Below the pieces are notes generated by a model. The model had not been told where the DNA came from, did not search any database, and saw nothing but the letters and a program-made list of their open reading frames with translations. DNA of 64,000 nucleotides. Origin: Gliomastix tumulicola. Its lineage: Eukaryota; Ascomycota; Sordariomycetes; Hypocreales; Bionectriaceae. Shown here piece after piece: positions 1-10,844 of the stretch (position 1 is the stretch's first letter; the number at the start of each line of letters is the position of its first letter). The DNA lies in NCBI GenBank assembly GCA_001599755.1, contig BCHX01000010.1:223067-287066 (forward strand), read 5' to 3'. The translations under genes were made by a program, and so were the position numbers.

Positions 1-309
1 CGATACCCTACTGTACCAATTGTCCTTCGAATCAGGACCTGATCGGGTGCCACGGCACTCTCTGAGGTCTGTGACATCCCTACTAGCCTTCCAGTAGCTG
101 ATGAGTATCCCTGCCTTTTTATCTGGACCTGATGCACGCTCTGATGCGAAAACGCCGCGACTTGGACGCCAGATCACGACCTGGTTATCCGGTTTGATCT
201 GGGACACGAATGCTGTAATTTACTCTCCCAATGTCGCGCGCGGCCAACTTAAGCTGCGAATTGTGCGTACGCTTACTATCACCCCGATCCGCACCAGAGT
301 AATCGAATT

Positions 310-720
310 ATGGACGCTCATTCAAAGGCTACACTTGGGAGCGTTCAGCTCGAGATTATTCACGAGACGAACCTCCTCGTTTGTGGCCGGTCCGGCTGTC
401 TTTTCGCACTTTCACCAAATGCCGCACAGTTACAGAGCACTTACGCAAACGGCATGATGTCGCATCTCAAAAGCGCCGACAGGTCACTGATGTTCTCCGG
501 ACTCGACTTGGGGCTCTTCTTCAGGACCCAAAGGTGGTGCCTCCCCGCAAAGATGGATCTTCTGTCGATCGTCGCCTGCAATGTCATGAAGGGTTTCTCT
601 GTTCCTCGTGCAGCTTCCGAACCGTGAATAAGCCGACTATAGTTCGCCATGTCAGCCAGGAACACCCTGCTATAGTACAGCGAGTCCATGGCTGTGCTGC
701 TGAAAACATCTCGCGCTCTC
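310..720 (+). pseudogene. OrsD-type double C2H2 domain, decayed fragment
   Basis: Two CxxC...HxxxxH fingers can be read on the plus strand. The first is around LVCGRSGC (about 373-400) and continues, after a one-base frame change near 415-430, into VTEHLRKRH. The second is FLCSSCSF...IVRHVSQEH (about 590-665). The layout (finger, about 60 residues, second finger) is the same as the N-terminus of the three large recombinase-like genes at 16.8-36.6 kb and resembles the OrsD/DUF3505 family. There is no credible start and no downstream recombinase or helicase part, and in-frame stops follow. I read it as a broken remnant of the same gene family. An intron at the frame change cannot be fully excluded. 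Confidence 0.55.
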
Positions 721-976
721 CAAGCACGTCACTGAACAAAGGGCAAACCCCCTACCCCCCCACCCTAACCTCCCACCCTATTCAGCGCTGCTGTGATAGC
801 CCATGCTCCGAGAAGCGCCAACAGTCCGTATAACTCGTTGTACGCCGAGAATCAGGTTCAAGTCACATGAAATGATACGCACGTCTCACCATGATCTGCC
901 CCTGTCTCCTTTTACGGGCTTTCCTCCATCTCCGATCCTAAGCACAAGCCATGTCAAGGAGTGCTTGGACCTCTAT

Positions 977-2965
977 TCACAGATACATCATTGATCTAGG
1001 CCAAGGAAACACAACCTTTCTGGGGGCACAGGCTTCATAGAAACATAAGCCGTGAATCCATTCCTTGGTGAAAAGTCGAGGGATATTCAAACTCTTTCCC
1101 TCGCAGTCCACCGCCAAAGACATGTGGCGATCAAGATCGTTGAAGTTAAATCTCGTTTCCGGCCTCTTGGGACGAAGGGACGTGAAAACGAAGTGAAGTT
1201 TAGCGTTGTAGGTGGCGTCGGTGAAAAAGATTGCAGCACCTGGTTGCTTGTGATGCCCCGCGTGAGAGACCAGCTGAGCAATATAGAGGACCTTTGCCTG
1301 ATCTATTGCCTCAACAAGGCATTCGGCCATATCTCGCATCCACTGAATCGAGAAAGTTTTGGTGCGGCTGACGCTGGCTTCTTTCCGCAAGAATGTATCG
1401 ATGTCTTTAGAAAGAGAGTCTTCGCCGCGGTCGTAGAATATATCGGCGAGTTGTCTCAAGCGGCGTCTTGCATGGAGATCTAGTCTGTCTCCAGCCTCAT
1501 TCCCCGGCCAGTCTTCCCAAGGGAGTGTCTGAGGGAATCTTGCGGTTGGCAAGATTCCTCGGATCTGCCACAAGTAGCCTGATGCTTGTATGCCCATTGG
1601 CGTGATCTCAGCCTGAAACAGTCGGCACCCTTTATTGAAAGTGAGTGAAGAAGGGTCTAAGAATGATGCAGGATATCCTTTGTATGATTGCCGACCGATA
1701 AACTCTTCAACAGTCAATCGGCCTGCCGCCTCAGCTTGCATGCCGGTTTCCGGGTGGTTCGACAAAAGCTCTCCATTCATAAGATACAAGCCTAGTATCG
1801 ATAAGCTTATGCTACGCTCATGGCGCTTGAGACTTGTACTGTCTATACGGACTGTGTACTGACAGCAGTTCGAGATGATAGCCAGGCGATCCCATACGTC
1901 TTTCAATCCTCGAGCCGAGACGTCCGAAATGATTCTTGGCGACATTGGCGTGGGAGTGGATTTGTGACCATACTCGTCCCGGCGTGGGAGAAGAATGGTG
2001 TACTTTGGTGCTCTTGCCATGACCCCTTGGGATTGACTCCTCAAAGTCGGTTGCCGATTTTTAAAAGCCAGACAGAATTTTGTGGCTTCTTGGTGGAAAA
2101 TCCATGATCTTATACAGAGCTCGCCGTGCAGGCTACCTAGGCATATTCGCGATCTTGCTTGGCGTTTTTGTCGCTCCAGTGAAGAAGAATGTGGCATGAC
2201 CAGGGTCATTTTTGGCAAAGCACGATAGTTCTCCTGGAAAGTCCAGCCCCTGGTCCACCAAAGATCGTCTGTGATACCTTTGAGGAGTTCAAAGGCCTTC
2301 GACGCCGTTGATGGCCCGCAGCAGAGGTTGAATTCGCCAGTTCGCCCGTGTTCTCGTACAAGATCACCACTCAAGATCTGAACCAGAAGTTCAAGCTCGC
2401 CTCCTGAGCGAATCGGTCGTGCGAGGAGGGCAATTGGGTGCTGGCTCACGCCGTAAACCATGTCCATCGCCTGCATTCCGATCTCCTTCTGTGGACCTTC
2501 TGCCTGGTCGATACAATGTTGGTCAATCCAGAGGTATTTGATATTTTTGTATCTCATATACTTCGTCACACGATCAAAAACTCGGTCTCGAACGGGGGAC
2601 CGTAGTAATCGTTCTGGTGGTTGACCAGAGTTTTCCCCGGGTGCCAGCGCAATGCGATACGCCCCGCAAGGTTTCTCGTGCTCGTATGGCTTTGACGGAT
2701 CCCAGGTGTAGGAAAGGGCCACGAAGTGCCTCCTTCGGAATGCATTTCGTTGCTGGTTGAAAACGGTTGGTTTCTTTCGTCGACCGGCGGGGGAGTACTG
2801 AGGGCACCCGTAAAACAAGCATTCCAAATTCTGGACAAATTGAACACTTTTTTCTTGATCCACGGTATAATCTTGCATGGCAATGAGCCGCGAAATCAAA
2901 GATTTGCTTGGGCAGCTAGACTGAATCGCGAAGAGCGACTGTTTCCTGTCATCCGCTTGGTCCAT
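977..2965 (-). CDS. HET-domain protein
   Basis: Single uninterrupted 662-codon frame from ATG at 2965. The HET (heterokaryon incompatibility, PF06985-type) signature is clear: FVALSYTW at residues 81-88, LWIDQHCIDQ at 145-154 and WWTRGWTFQE at 236-245. The remaining 400 residues show no second domain I recognise and no membrane segment. HET proteins act in the cytoplasm in fungal non-self recognition and programmed cell death. Many paralogs have unknown triggers, so this gene's role is inferred only from the domain. Between the first two motifs there is a longer insert (about 55 residues) than in short HET proteins. No intron is needed. Neighbours are a zinc-finger remnant upstream in coordinate order and a protease-like gene about 1.1 kb away. 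Confidence 0.85.
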   Translation of the reverse strand: MDQADDRKQSLFAIQSSCPSKSLISRLIAMQDYTVDQEKSVQFVQNLECLFYGCPQYSPAGRRKKPTVFNQQRNAFRRRHFVALSYTWDPSKPYEHEKPCGAYRIALAPGENSGQPPERLLRSPVRDRVFDRVTKYMRYKNIKYLWIDQHCIDQAEGPQKEIGMQAMDMVYGVSQHPIALLARPIRSGGELELLVQILSGDLVREHGRTGEFNLCCGPSTASKAFELLKGITDDLWWTRGWTFQENYRALPKMTLVMPHSSSLERQKRQARSRICLGSLHGELCIRSWIFHQEATKFCLAFKNRQPTLRSQSQGVMARAPKYTILLPRRDEYGHKSTPTPMSPRIISDVSARGLKDVWDRLAIISNCCQYTVRIDSTSLKRHERSISLSILGLYLMNGELLSNHPETGMQAEAAGRLTVEEFIGRQSYKGYPASFLDPSSLTFNKGCRLFQAEITPMGIQASGYLWQIRGILPTARFPQTLPWEDWPGNEAGDRLDLHARRRLRQLADIFYDRGEDSLSKDIDTFLRKEASVSRTKTFSIQWMRDMAECLVEAIDQAKVLYIAQLVSHAGHHKQPGAAIFFTDATYNAKLHFVFTSLRPKRPETRFNFNDLDRHMSLAVDCEGKSLNIPRLFTKEWIHGLCFYEACAPRKVVFPWPRSMMYL

Positions 2966-2989
2966 GGCAATATAATCCTTTCAGGGTAG

Positions 2990-4090
2990 GAGCTCTTGAA
3001 TGGGGTATTGCTTCGCGATGAAGACGCCTTTCTGAATGCCTCTCAGACACTCTAGAAGAAATTTTAATGCAAGACAGAGCTTAGATGAACGGAGAAGCTT
3101 TACGTACTTCTTATACTGCGTGGCCATTATGAGGGGTTTTCCACAACCTCGAGGGAGCGTTGTGGTAATTTGCGACATTGCGCAATGCGATGCGACCGGG
3201 GTGGGTCTTTTGCGAACCGCCTTTGGCAGGTAAGTCATAGGGTAACTGGTTCGCATAGCGCAGGCATTTAGGTGGCATGGCAAAACGCCTTGCCACGTCA
3301 TCTCACGCACCTGATTAGCCCCGAGCAAAAACATCCATATACCCCTCACATTGGCGTTCGGACTAGAACATTCCCGAGCTTGTCCCGCAACCATGCACGT
3401 TGGACGGACCGAGATGCGGAATAGGAAGGCAACGTTGCAAAGGCCAGGAGTCAACAAGAACATTAACATGGATATAGGGTATTTAGATGTAATCGTGACA
3501 CGTCGCTAGGGTAACACGAATCGAGGTATGTGCAGAAGTCCTCGTGCTTTGATTCACTTCGATGCGCCAGCGAGGTAAGGTGAGCTGGAACAATCTGTGC
3601 GGTCGTCACGTTGGAGACCGTGAGCTCGACGTGCGATCACGGGCTGCGTGCAATATGGTTGGACAGTGCAGTTCTTTCCACTATACGTGATTGTATAGGG
3701 GATGCGACGGCGGCTCTTGAGAGATCAAGTCTACCCTTTTATCCGGGCTCAGATCCTAACTCTGCAAGTAATTAGAGTCCACTATGGAGTGAGCTTCTGG
3801 GCTATTAGCATAGGCAGCACAAGCTACCTAATTTGACAGGCCAGTTGAAGCATCCAACAACTACAAGGCCTAGGGCGAGAACGAGCCTCCATGGAGCAGC
3901 CTAGCCAGGTGCATCAACGTGAAGGGTTCAATGTGGCGGGCGCTTAGATGGCTTCTGGCCGCTTCGTGCTCAAAAGTGCTCGTCGGCGCCTGGTAAGGAA
4001 GGGGCCCTCTACATACCCGATCATGAAAGGCCACTGCTTCTCCAATGATTGACTTAAGCAAAATACAACATGATTATGGTTTGTGAAGAT
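2990..4090. other. Interval with no supported gene
   Basis: About 1.1 kb between the HET gene and the Ulp1-like gene. I see only short open frames with no recognisable motif. A stretch near 3270-3305, containing TGACGTGGCAAGGCG on the minus strand, recurs in similar form at 63238-63255 on the plus strand, so part of it is dispersed repeat. Confidence 0.4.
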
Positions 4091-4100
4091 GGGAAGAGAC

Positions 4101-5824
4101 TCAAGAACCGATATCCGTTTCGGGCAACCACGGCTGGCTCACCAGCCCTTGGAGCTTGCGCAGACTACCTTGGAGTTCTTCCTTCAGCGGCTCTACCTCG
4201 ACGGCTAGTGCAGCTGCATTAAGTAGGCTTTGCATCTCCATCTCTGACGACCGCTGCTTCTCTAATTCGCCGCACGCCGCGGCAAAGGCTTCTTCTGCTT
4301 CTCGCAACTCAATTCCGCTCGGATCCTGGGACTGGCTCCGAGCAATCTCCAAATCCGTCCAGGTTGCGCCATGCTCTCTCCGTGCCACCTCGACCCTGTC
4401 CTTCTGGCGGCTGAGCTTCCCCGGCATGTCTTTCAAGCGGCGGCGGGCGAACGAGAGATTGGGTATCAGGGTCGACTGGCCATGCTGCACCCTCAAGCTT
4501 TGGTACCAGGCCGTCCACGTTTCGATACAGGACTTGAGTGAGGCGAGCTGGTCTGAAACTGCCATCTCTACCCTGAGCGTTTGACTAGGTTCTGCTGCAG
4601 GTGTCGTTCCGTTAGGGCGTTGCCTCTTCGTAGGTCGTGGAGGCTCCCTAGCTTCTACTTCGCGCCAGATCATCTCGGGGCTAGTGTCAGAATGCGAGAC
4701 CGGACAAGTCTCCGCCTTGAGGAGGTTTGCCAGAAAAAACCGTGCCTTGCCGACATCAACATCGGTGGGGGGTTGACGGCTCTGCATGAGCTCCCATATA
4801 GCTATGAGAACCGCCACGCCGCTACTCTGACAACTTTTTTGGCCATCCTCTCGTATAAGGCCAGGCTATCCATATCACTCCAGTGTTAGCAAGACTGGGA
4901 GATTGATATACCTGCAAAATATCTCATACTCACCACAACGATAAAGTCGAAGGCTTTGTCTCGGCTCAATGGGTTTGGCCAGGACCGCAGCCATTCCTGT
5001 ATCCTATCCGTACGAGCTTGAAGCGGTAGAGGATCATACCATTCGAAGCGACAGCTTTCCGGAAAGATCAAAGCTAGCGTCCAATGCAGATAGGGAGTGG
5101 TGTGGCGCAGGGGAAGTATAATATGCATTTGGGGGTGAAGGACTACCGGCGGCGCGGAAATTCCATTCTCCCCGATGCAGACCGGGTCGACGGTGTGGGT
5201 ACCTGGCCGGAGAACACCTTCACGGGCAAGAGTATTGCGTATGACATCCTGAACGAGCTTCATTGTGCCATCTGTCAGCCAAACGTCTGAGTTCTGTAGT
5301 TGCACGAGGGCATTGTCGACGGCCATAGCAGAAGGCGCGCCGGGTTGATGATCCAGTGAGAAATTGTGCGCGCTCATCCCACCCGCATCGTTAACTCGAC
5401 TGTTCGGAACCGCGATCAGGTTCCTATTCCGGTCGTGCACCTGCTGAGGCGGTTGCCGAGAGCCCGTGCTGGCTTGGACGAGGCCATCCGTCGATTGTCC
5501 GCCTTCGGCTACAGCCGAATCCCGACCCTCCTCAATGATAGCGTGAGACACGGTGTCTGCAGTAGACGGAGTTGGTCTTTGGTGGACCATCGACTCGAGA
5601 ACCTTGCTCGCTATGTCCGGCGCTGATGATGCCTTGGGGGTCGGCCGCTTGGGGCGGGAGCTCCGTCTCCTATCTTGTTGGGAGGCAGGGCTCGCGCTCT
5701 CCTGTACCGTTTGATCCTCATTTACCCGGACGATAATTTCACTTGCGCTTCGCTTGTGATGCGACGCGACGAACTTAGCAAACTGAGACGGTCGCAAGCG
5801 TTGTGACGCGTTGGACGTAACCAC
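4101..5824 (-). CDS. Ulp1/C48-like protease, catalytic Cys replaced by Ser
   Basis: Two frames join through a 68-nt intron (GTGAGT at 4933, GCTAAC branch, TAG ending at 4866), giving exons 5824-4934 and 4865-4101. The first exon has the C48 hallmarks: SDVWLTDGTM, HWTLALIF with the catalytic His, and FEWYDPLPL with the catalytic Asp. Exon 2 opens with QKSCQSSGVAVLIAIWEL. This aligns with the Q-x5-[DN]CG box of SUMO proteases, but the nucleophile position is Ser (AGC, 4823-4821) and the preceding Asp is also Ser. The tail (about 200 residues) is charged and coiled-coil-like. The frame at 5824 begins with GTG, not ATG, so a 5' exon is missing. A candidate lies at 5961-5840 ending in GTAAGA, but the phase does not fit. 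It is probably an inactive or altered de-SUMOylase-like protein. Confidence 0.65.
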
Positions 5825-5959
5825 AGGGGGGAAATCTTACCGTGGGCGTGTGGGGGCCGGTCGCGTCTGACGCGGACTCGGAAGTCCTTGCGTCCATCAG
5901 TGAAGAAGCCGGAAAGATGAAGGCCGGAAGGCAGCAAAAGATTCAGATTATCACGTCGC

Positions 5960-7020
5960 ATACGTAGAGGCCGAGATTAGACGAGGTGAAAATTGTGAGG
6001 ATAGGAGCGTCAGGGCGAGTCAATGCGCGTGACCCATTTCCTTACCAACCCACCAGGTGTCGATTTGGATTTTTGAGACGCATTCTCATCCACCTTAACC
6101 AATCATTGCACGTCATTTTACCCATGGCTGGGCCTACGCGGCACACTTCGCTCTTGCTTAGCGAGTGGACCTATCGCGCTTGATATGAAGGACATTCCCG
6201 TGGAGTCTATCAAGCCCATCTTATTCTGCATCGGTACCGGATTGCCGTTTGCGAAGAATAGGGGCGAGCAAAGTTGGCTCAGGAGATCCTTGCTCACCTG
6301 TAGAAGAGTAGCTATCCCTGTGAAGTAGCGTCAGCAGTTCAGGTGGTAGACCAGAGCGACATCAGTGTCCCACCCACCATCAGCCCGCACCAACCTAAAC
6401 AGATGGAGTCACTCGGAAATGTGTTTACATCGCGAGGCAGCTCCAGGCTATCCAGAAACACGGCCGGGTCTGTCATGGCTGGACCCATGAGCACGAGGCC
6501 GGCCGCCCAGGCCTCAAACGCAAAAGGTAGACAGCAAGCACTGCAGAAGGACAGCTAGCGACACACTAGAGGTTTCTTTCGGTCCCAGATTCGCTGTGCT
6601 TCATTGTTCGCTTCACGTTGCACCTGATGGTTCCACCTTATATGTACTGGTGCCTTAATTATTAGGCGCACACACTATTAGCTTGGCACAGCCGCCCTTT
6701 TCCAAAAAAGAGGAAGCCGAGGGGCCAGACGATGGTCGCCAGGAAAGGTGGTATAACCCAAACTGCCCCTTCTACCCAGAGGGAAAGTGAAGGTCAAACA
6801 AGACGATGAATGTTCGGTACGCGGTCGATCCTCAGCTACGTAGGCAAGCCATGACACGGTACAACAGCTTCATCTGTACGCTATCTGTAAGTGTCGGTTC
6901 AATGATTGGAAAGGGCGGACTTATGCCTCTGTCAATGCCTCACCTGTAGCAAGGAAGGACACGGCTACCACCCGGAGAGAGGCCCATTGTGTTACTAGCG
7001 ATACATCCATCTATAGCTAC
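5960..7020. other. Interval with no supported gene
   Basis: About 1 kb. A 71-codon frame at 6343-6558 starts with ATG-like context but shows no motif. I cannot support any gene, RNA or repeat here. Confidence 0.35.
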
Positions 7021-7117
7021 GACTTGTCTGAGTCATTGCCGGACTTTTTCATTTCCATGCTAAGAGCCATGGAGAGGAGCAGTCGTGGTGCAAAATTGAC
7101 TCGATTAGCGGTGGATG

Positions 7118-7552
7118 TCAGTATATTCTTTGCCGTTCGTCCCCTCGTAACAGTATTCTCTCTCCTTTTGAACCGATCCGTCGGTCTCCTGAAAAGTCTG
7201 AGGGGCCGCCTTGCCCGGCCGCCCTGCATAGCCGCCTGTATGCTCCCATCGTGGCTTCGTGTTGGAGGCAGTCCACATGCATCCATTTTTCGCAGCTCTC
7301 ACTGGGGCCAAATAAGCACCTAATCAATGCTTTTACGCCCCCAAAATGGATACTCTGTCCTCCGATGACTCCATCCAGGTTGAATTTCTCGAGCTGTTGT
7401 TCCAGCTCAGTATGGTCAGCAAGCAAGAGTTCTTGGATTGCGATGCTGGATCCACATTGCTTGTCTACTTCAGCGGCATCCGGTCTGCGCCTGGGCATCA
7501 TTCGCAGGAGGTTCACGGTCGAATGTTGGTGAGATGGGATCGACCCTAACAA
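7118..7552 (-). pseudogene. BAH-PHD protein, decayed remnant
   Basis: On the minus strand the stretch CEKWMHVDCLQHEATMGAYR matches, with few changes, the WMHEDCLRHEALMRVYKRL segment of the BAH-PHD gene at 42.1-43.6 kb. It is followed by Arg/Gly-rich sequence as in a PHD tail. A preceding segment (QELLLADHTELEQQLEK) may be the end of a BAH domain. The first Cys pairs of the PHD finger are not seen in frame, and neighbouring frames overlap. I take it as a broken second copy. Part of the unit also overlaps a dispersed repeat (7478-7550). Confidence 0.5.
7478..7550 (-). repeat. Dispersed repeat R4, inverted copy
   Basis: Reverse complement of the block at 11882-11937 and 21378-21434. The shared core contains ATTCGACCG, GAACCTCCTGCGAAT and a terminal CC(T/C)AGG. 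This copy is the most diverged of the three. Confidence 0.6.
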
Positions 7553-7564
7553 CCATCTCTTCCA

Positions 7565-7725
7565 TTATTAATTGTCAACCACCTCAATTGTCGGCTTTTC
7601 CTTGTCGATTTCCTGATTCATCCTTATGTTAGATCAAGTTCCTAGGTGCTGGTATCTCCGAGATAAATTGAGACTTAGGAGCTCGACCATGGAAGGACGG
7701 AACGCATAGGACCTCGTTCATGGAT
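7565..7725 (-). repeat. Dispersed repeat R1, inverted copy
   Basis: Reverse complement matches 10845-10990 over about 150 bp. Shared blocks include TATTAATTG, CTTTTCCTTGTC, AGGTGCTGGTATCTCCGAG and GTTCATG. Other R1 pieces are at 10845-11030, 11600-11690 and 16715-16800, so this is a small mobile or relic element of unknown class. Confidence 0.65.
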
Positions 7726-8028
7726 CCCATCGTAAAACATTGCTTCTCGTCTGCCATTTCACCCTTTGATAGTCGGAGAAAGATCAGCTTCGCTGCCGTC
7801 CTTGGTTTTAGTACTATGGATTAACCCGTAATGGTGCATCATAGCATGTGGAGAGTGAGGCACAGTCCGGCAGACCAGCCCTTGCCATCACATTCGCCTA
7901 TTTGACGCCTTTAGTGGCTATCGCGACTCGTTGCAGGTCTTTATTTAGTCGGTTTTGATGTATAGTAAGAGGATAAGCTCGTGATTTTGAGATTCGATTT
8001 CTAGAGAGGACTCATCTATGGTTCATCG

Positions 8029-8960
8029 TCAAGTGAGCCTTTCTTGTAGCGCAGACATCAAGCAGCCCGGAAACTCCTTCAAAGTATCGAGTAGATTCCT
8101 GAACGCGTGACTTTGCCACAGAAATTCCACGTTGCATGCAATATATATGCACACTAGATTTCTAAGAGGATCCCGCCAATCTCCCTTATCTGCTGTGTTC
8201 CCGAATGAGTACTCAAAAAGTTTGACTAAATCGGAGGCACCTTCTTCATAGAGCGTGTATCGGATTAAGGCTTGTCGAAGCTTGCGAAGAGAAGCACACT
8301 GAAGGGTCAATATTCCGTGGTAGTCTGCGAACACGTACACTCTTGCATGTGAGAGGAAAATTTCGGTGCAATCATCTGGTCCGTTACCGCCCATGGCGCC
8401 TGTTGCCTCCGGCTCAGAATAGAGTGCACTGAACTTGTTCCAGAGCAGATATCTCTTGCTAGTATCAGGAGAGATAATACTCGTGTGCTTCTTGGCTTTC
8501 CGCTTGATGGCTGCAGGTGGAGGCGCAGCTTCTTCATCAGCAACTGACTCAGCGGCAACGGGTTCGGCGGCCTCTGGCTCGATGCCTGGCGCTGCAATTT
8601 CTGGCTCAATCGATCCTTCGGTGGTGCCAGGTATGAGTAACTTCTGTTTAGTCTCTCGTTTCTTGGCCCCTGATCCATCGTAGCTGCCCGTGTATGTAAA
8701 ATGGCCGAATCGAACAACCGTTCCTTCATCGAATTGCTCCCATACAACGCAGTTTTCATGTGACTCCTTCCATTCTCCATTGGCGAGCGTGCTTAGAGAT
8801 CTAGACTGACACGCGACAATGGAAGCATGGATTGCGTGTTCCCTCCGCTCTGGACCAACGAGAAATTTGAATAATTTTGAATTGAGGATGCTGGAATCGT
8901 TAGCAGGAGTGAAAGTTTGGCATGTTGGGAGACAAATTCGTTATACGACACTGTCGCCAT
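8029..8960 (-). CDS. BTB/POZ domain protein
   Basis: Predicted 291-residue protein from two exons: 8960-8947 (MATVS) and 8890-8029. They are joined by a 56-nt intron (GTATAAC ... GCTAAC ... CCAG) that gives an exactly divisible reading frame. The 5' splice site is weak, so the start is provisional. Residues about 5-75 carry a fungal BTB pattern: SILNSKLFKFLVGPERREHA, then ACQSRSLSTLANGEWKE, then CVVWEQFDEGTVVRFGHFTY. An Ala/Glu/Pro-rich linker and a KRKAKK basic stretch follow. The C-terminal half (IFLSHARVYVFADYHGILTL...LVKLFEYSF...LVCIYIACNVEFLW) is the usual BACK-like tail of fungal BTB proteins. These act as protein-interaction modules, often in Cul3 ubiquitin ligases, but the partner is unknown here. 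Confidence 0.75.
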
Positions 8961-9120
8961 GATCGAGCTGGTAGATTGTCAGTGGAGATAATGAAAAGAG
9001 TGAGTACAGTCTCGATAGCAACTTGGACATATGTTATGTAGCAAAGTGTTTCAAGCTTTCTTGTCGGAGTCAAGTCCATGCGGCTAATATTATTCTCCTT
9101 TCAAATGCTTTCAAATCCTT

Positions 9121-10323
9121 TCACATCCCCTCTCCAGGCACTGATGGCAGCGGCCATTTCTTCTGCCGCGGCGTGAGTGCGGAGAACATCTTGTCTAACT
9201 GCAACGCCGCTCCGAATTCTACTAGCCCGTATAGTAGCTTGACGGCCCATTCTGACTCGGGATAGACGATGCTAGGAATGACGCTGGGCAGATTCTGTAC
9301 CTGCTGCACGTACGGCTTGAACTTGTCCTCGTATACCTTCAAGCCCGCTGTTAAGTCCTGGTGCCGCGATATCTCCCCAGCGAGGGTATACGCCCCCATG
9401 AGGGCAAGGCTGGTGCCCATGCCGGTCAACGGCGAAGGGCAGTATCCCGCATCTCCGAGCAGGACTACACGACCCTTGCTCCAGGTTGGGCTCCGGATCT
9501 GAACAATCTCTTGGGCGTAGAAGTCGGGGGCGGCCTGGACCTTCTCGATCAGCTGGGAGGCCTCCCAGCCAGCGTCTTTGAAGATCTCACCGAACACGCG
9601 CTTCTGCTCGTCGACGCCCTGGTCGAAAGATGACTTGATCTCTTCGAGACGAGACATTGTGAAAAGATAGGCTTGCCCTTTTTTGGGGGTGTGCCAGCGC
9701 GTAGAGATGACCCTTCGCTTGGGAGCATTGTACGCCGTCGCGAGCAGCTCTCCGGGTTCGTCGCGCTCGGTGGTGCAATAGCATCCCGACAGGCCGAGCT
9801 CGTTTCTACACTTCTTGTCTGCTTTCTCTCCAAGAATCTGCCTTCTGATCCTCGACCCCTGGCCGTCAGCTGCCACCAGAAGATCAAACGTTTCTTCCAT
9901 CCCATTTGGAAAGGTGACCCGCACCCCCTCAGCACCATCCTCAAAGCTTTTAATCGACGTGCCGAACCGATACTCTGTACTGTCCTTGGTGGCGTCGTAA
10001 AGCAACCTGCAGAGATCGCCACGCATAATCTCAAAGTCGCTGGTGAAGCCCGTGTTGCCCTCACGCTTCGGGAACATGGCCTTTTGCTCGCCATTCAGAC
10101 CGATGAACTGCAGGCCAACCTCCTGCACGACGAGCTCCTTGACCTGGGCGAGAAGCCCCATGCGCTCAATGACCTGCACGGCCTCCTCACGAATGTCAAT
10201 CTGCTGGCCGGTGTCCCGGAGGCTGGGGGCCCGCTCGAGGATGGTCACCTGGTGGCCGATCCGGGTGAGCCAGTATGATAGAGCTGGACCTGCAATGCCG
10301 CCGCCCGATATGAGGACCTTCAT
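9121..10323 (-). CDS. FAD-dependent monooxygenase (UbiH/TetX-like)
   Basis: Intact 400-residue frame. ATG at 10323 is chosen because it places the Rossmann GxGxxG motif (VLISGGGIAGPALS) at residue 3, as in this family. An upstream in-frame Met (10383) would add 20 unusual residues. Further signatures are the FAD-binding ILER after the glycine loop, the DG motif LLVAADGQGSRIR, and the GD motif GRVVLLGDAGYCPSPLTGMG, followed by a helical C-terminus. Class A flavin monooxygenases hydroxylate aromatic or polyketide-like substrates with NAD(P)H and O2. The substrate is not predictable, and no biosynthetic neighbours are visible. It stands alone next to repeats. No signal peptide is seen. Confidence 0.9.
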   Translation of the reverse strand: MKVLISGGGIAGPALSYWLTRIGHQVTILERAPSLRDTGQQIDIREEAVQVIERMGLLAQVKELVVQEVGLQFIGLNGEQKAMFPKREGNTGFTSDFEIMRGDLCRLLYDATKDSTEYRFGTSIKSFEDGAEGVRVTFPNGMEETFDLLVAADGQGSRIRRQILGEKADKKCRNELGLSGCYCTTERDEPGELLATAYNAPKRRVISTRWHTPKKGQAYLFTMSRLEEIKSSFDQGVDEQKRVFGEIFKDAGWEASQLIEKVQAAPDFYAQEIVQIRSPTWSKGRVVLLGDAGYCPSPLTGMGTSLALMGAYTLAGEISRHQDLTAGLKVYEDKFKPYVQQVQNLPSVIPSIVYPESEWAVKLLYGLVEFGAALQLDKMFSALTPRQKKWPLPSVPGEGM

Positions 10324-10399
10324 TTTGAGGGTATTGATCTTGTATTGCAGAATCAACCATTTCATATGTGTCGCACCCGGCACTTATACCCGCGTCTGG

Positions 10400-10844
10400 T
10401 GGGCTTTTGAGAAAGTCTGGATGTCCGACACACGTCATAGACTCTCGGGAATGACCGCAGCATCCTGGCTAAGCACGCTAGTTCGAAGCTAAAAGCATGA
10501 CGCCTATAATCATCAGAGGCAATGCGTTGCCGACATTTATGGCTACACAGCCTACGAAGGAGATGGGAAATGACTTAAGACTACAAGTTCGAGCGGGGGG
10601 TGCTAAGTGATACATATGAGTGACAACATGGTGCGGGTTTGTCGGCAGACATATCTGGGAAACATGTCTGGGCTTGATGGGGCTTGATCGAGCAGCGGGC
10701 ATAGGCAATAAGGTCAAGACTTGACGAAGTGTACACGCCTGGCCCTTCGAGGTAGAGTCCGCTACATCAACTGTTGATAGGCCGAATTCAGTAAATTCGG
10801 GCGCAACCGGACTTCCCTAACTATCAAGACCCAAAGTACGGACG
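10400..10844. other. 5' flank of the monooxygenase, no gene
   Basis: About 450 bp upstream of the monooxygenase start. Open frames here are short and without motifs. It presumably holds the promoter, but no clear TATA or CAAT box could be assigned. Confidence 0.35.

Noticed and set aside
5840..5961. 5' exon of the Ulp1-like gene (frame with LPSGLHLSGFFTDGRKDF)
   Set aside because: A good GTAAGA donor exists at its end, but joining to any nearby AG brings a stop or the wrong phase, so it was left out of the gene model.
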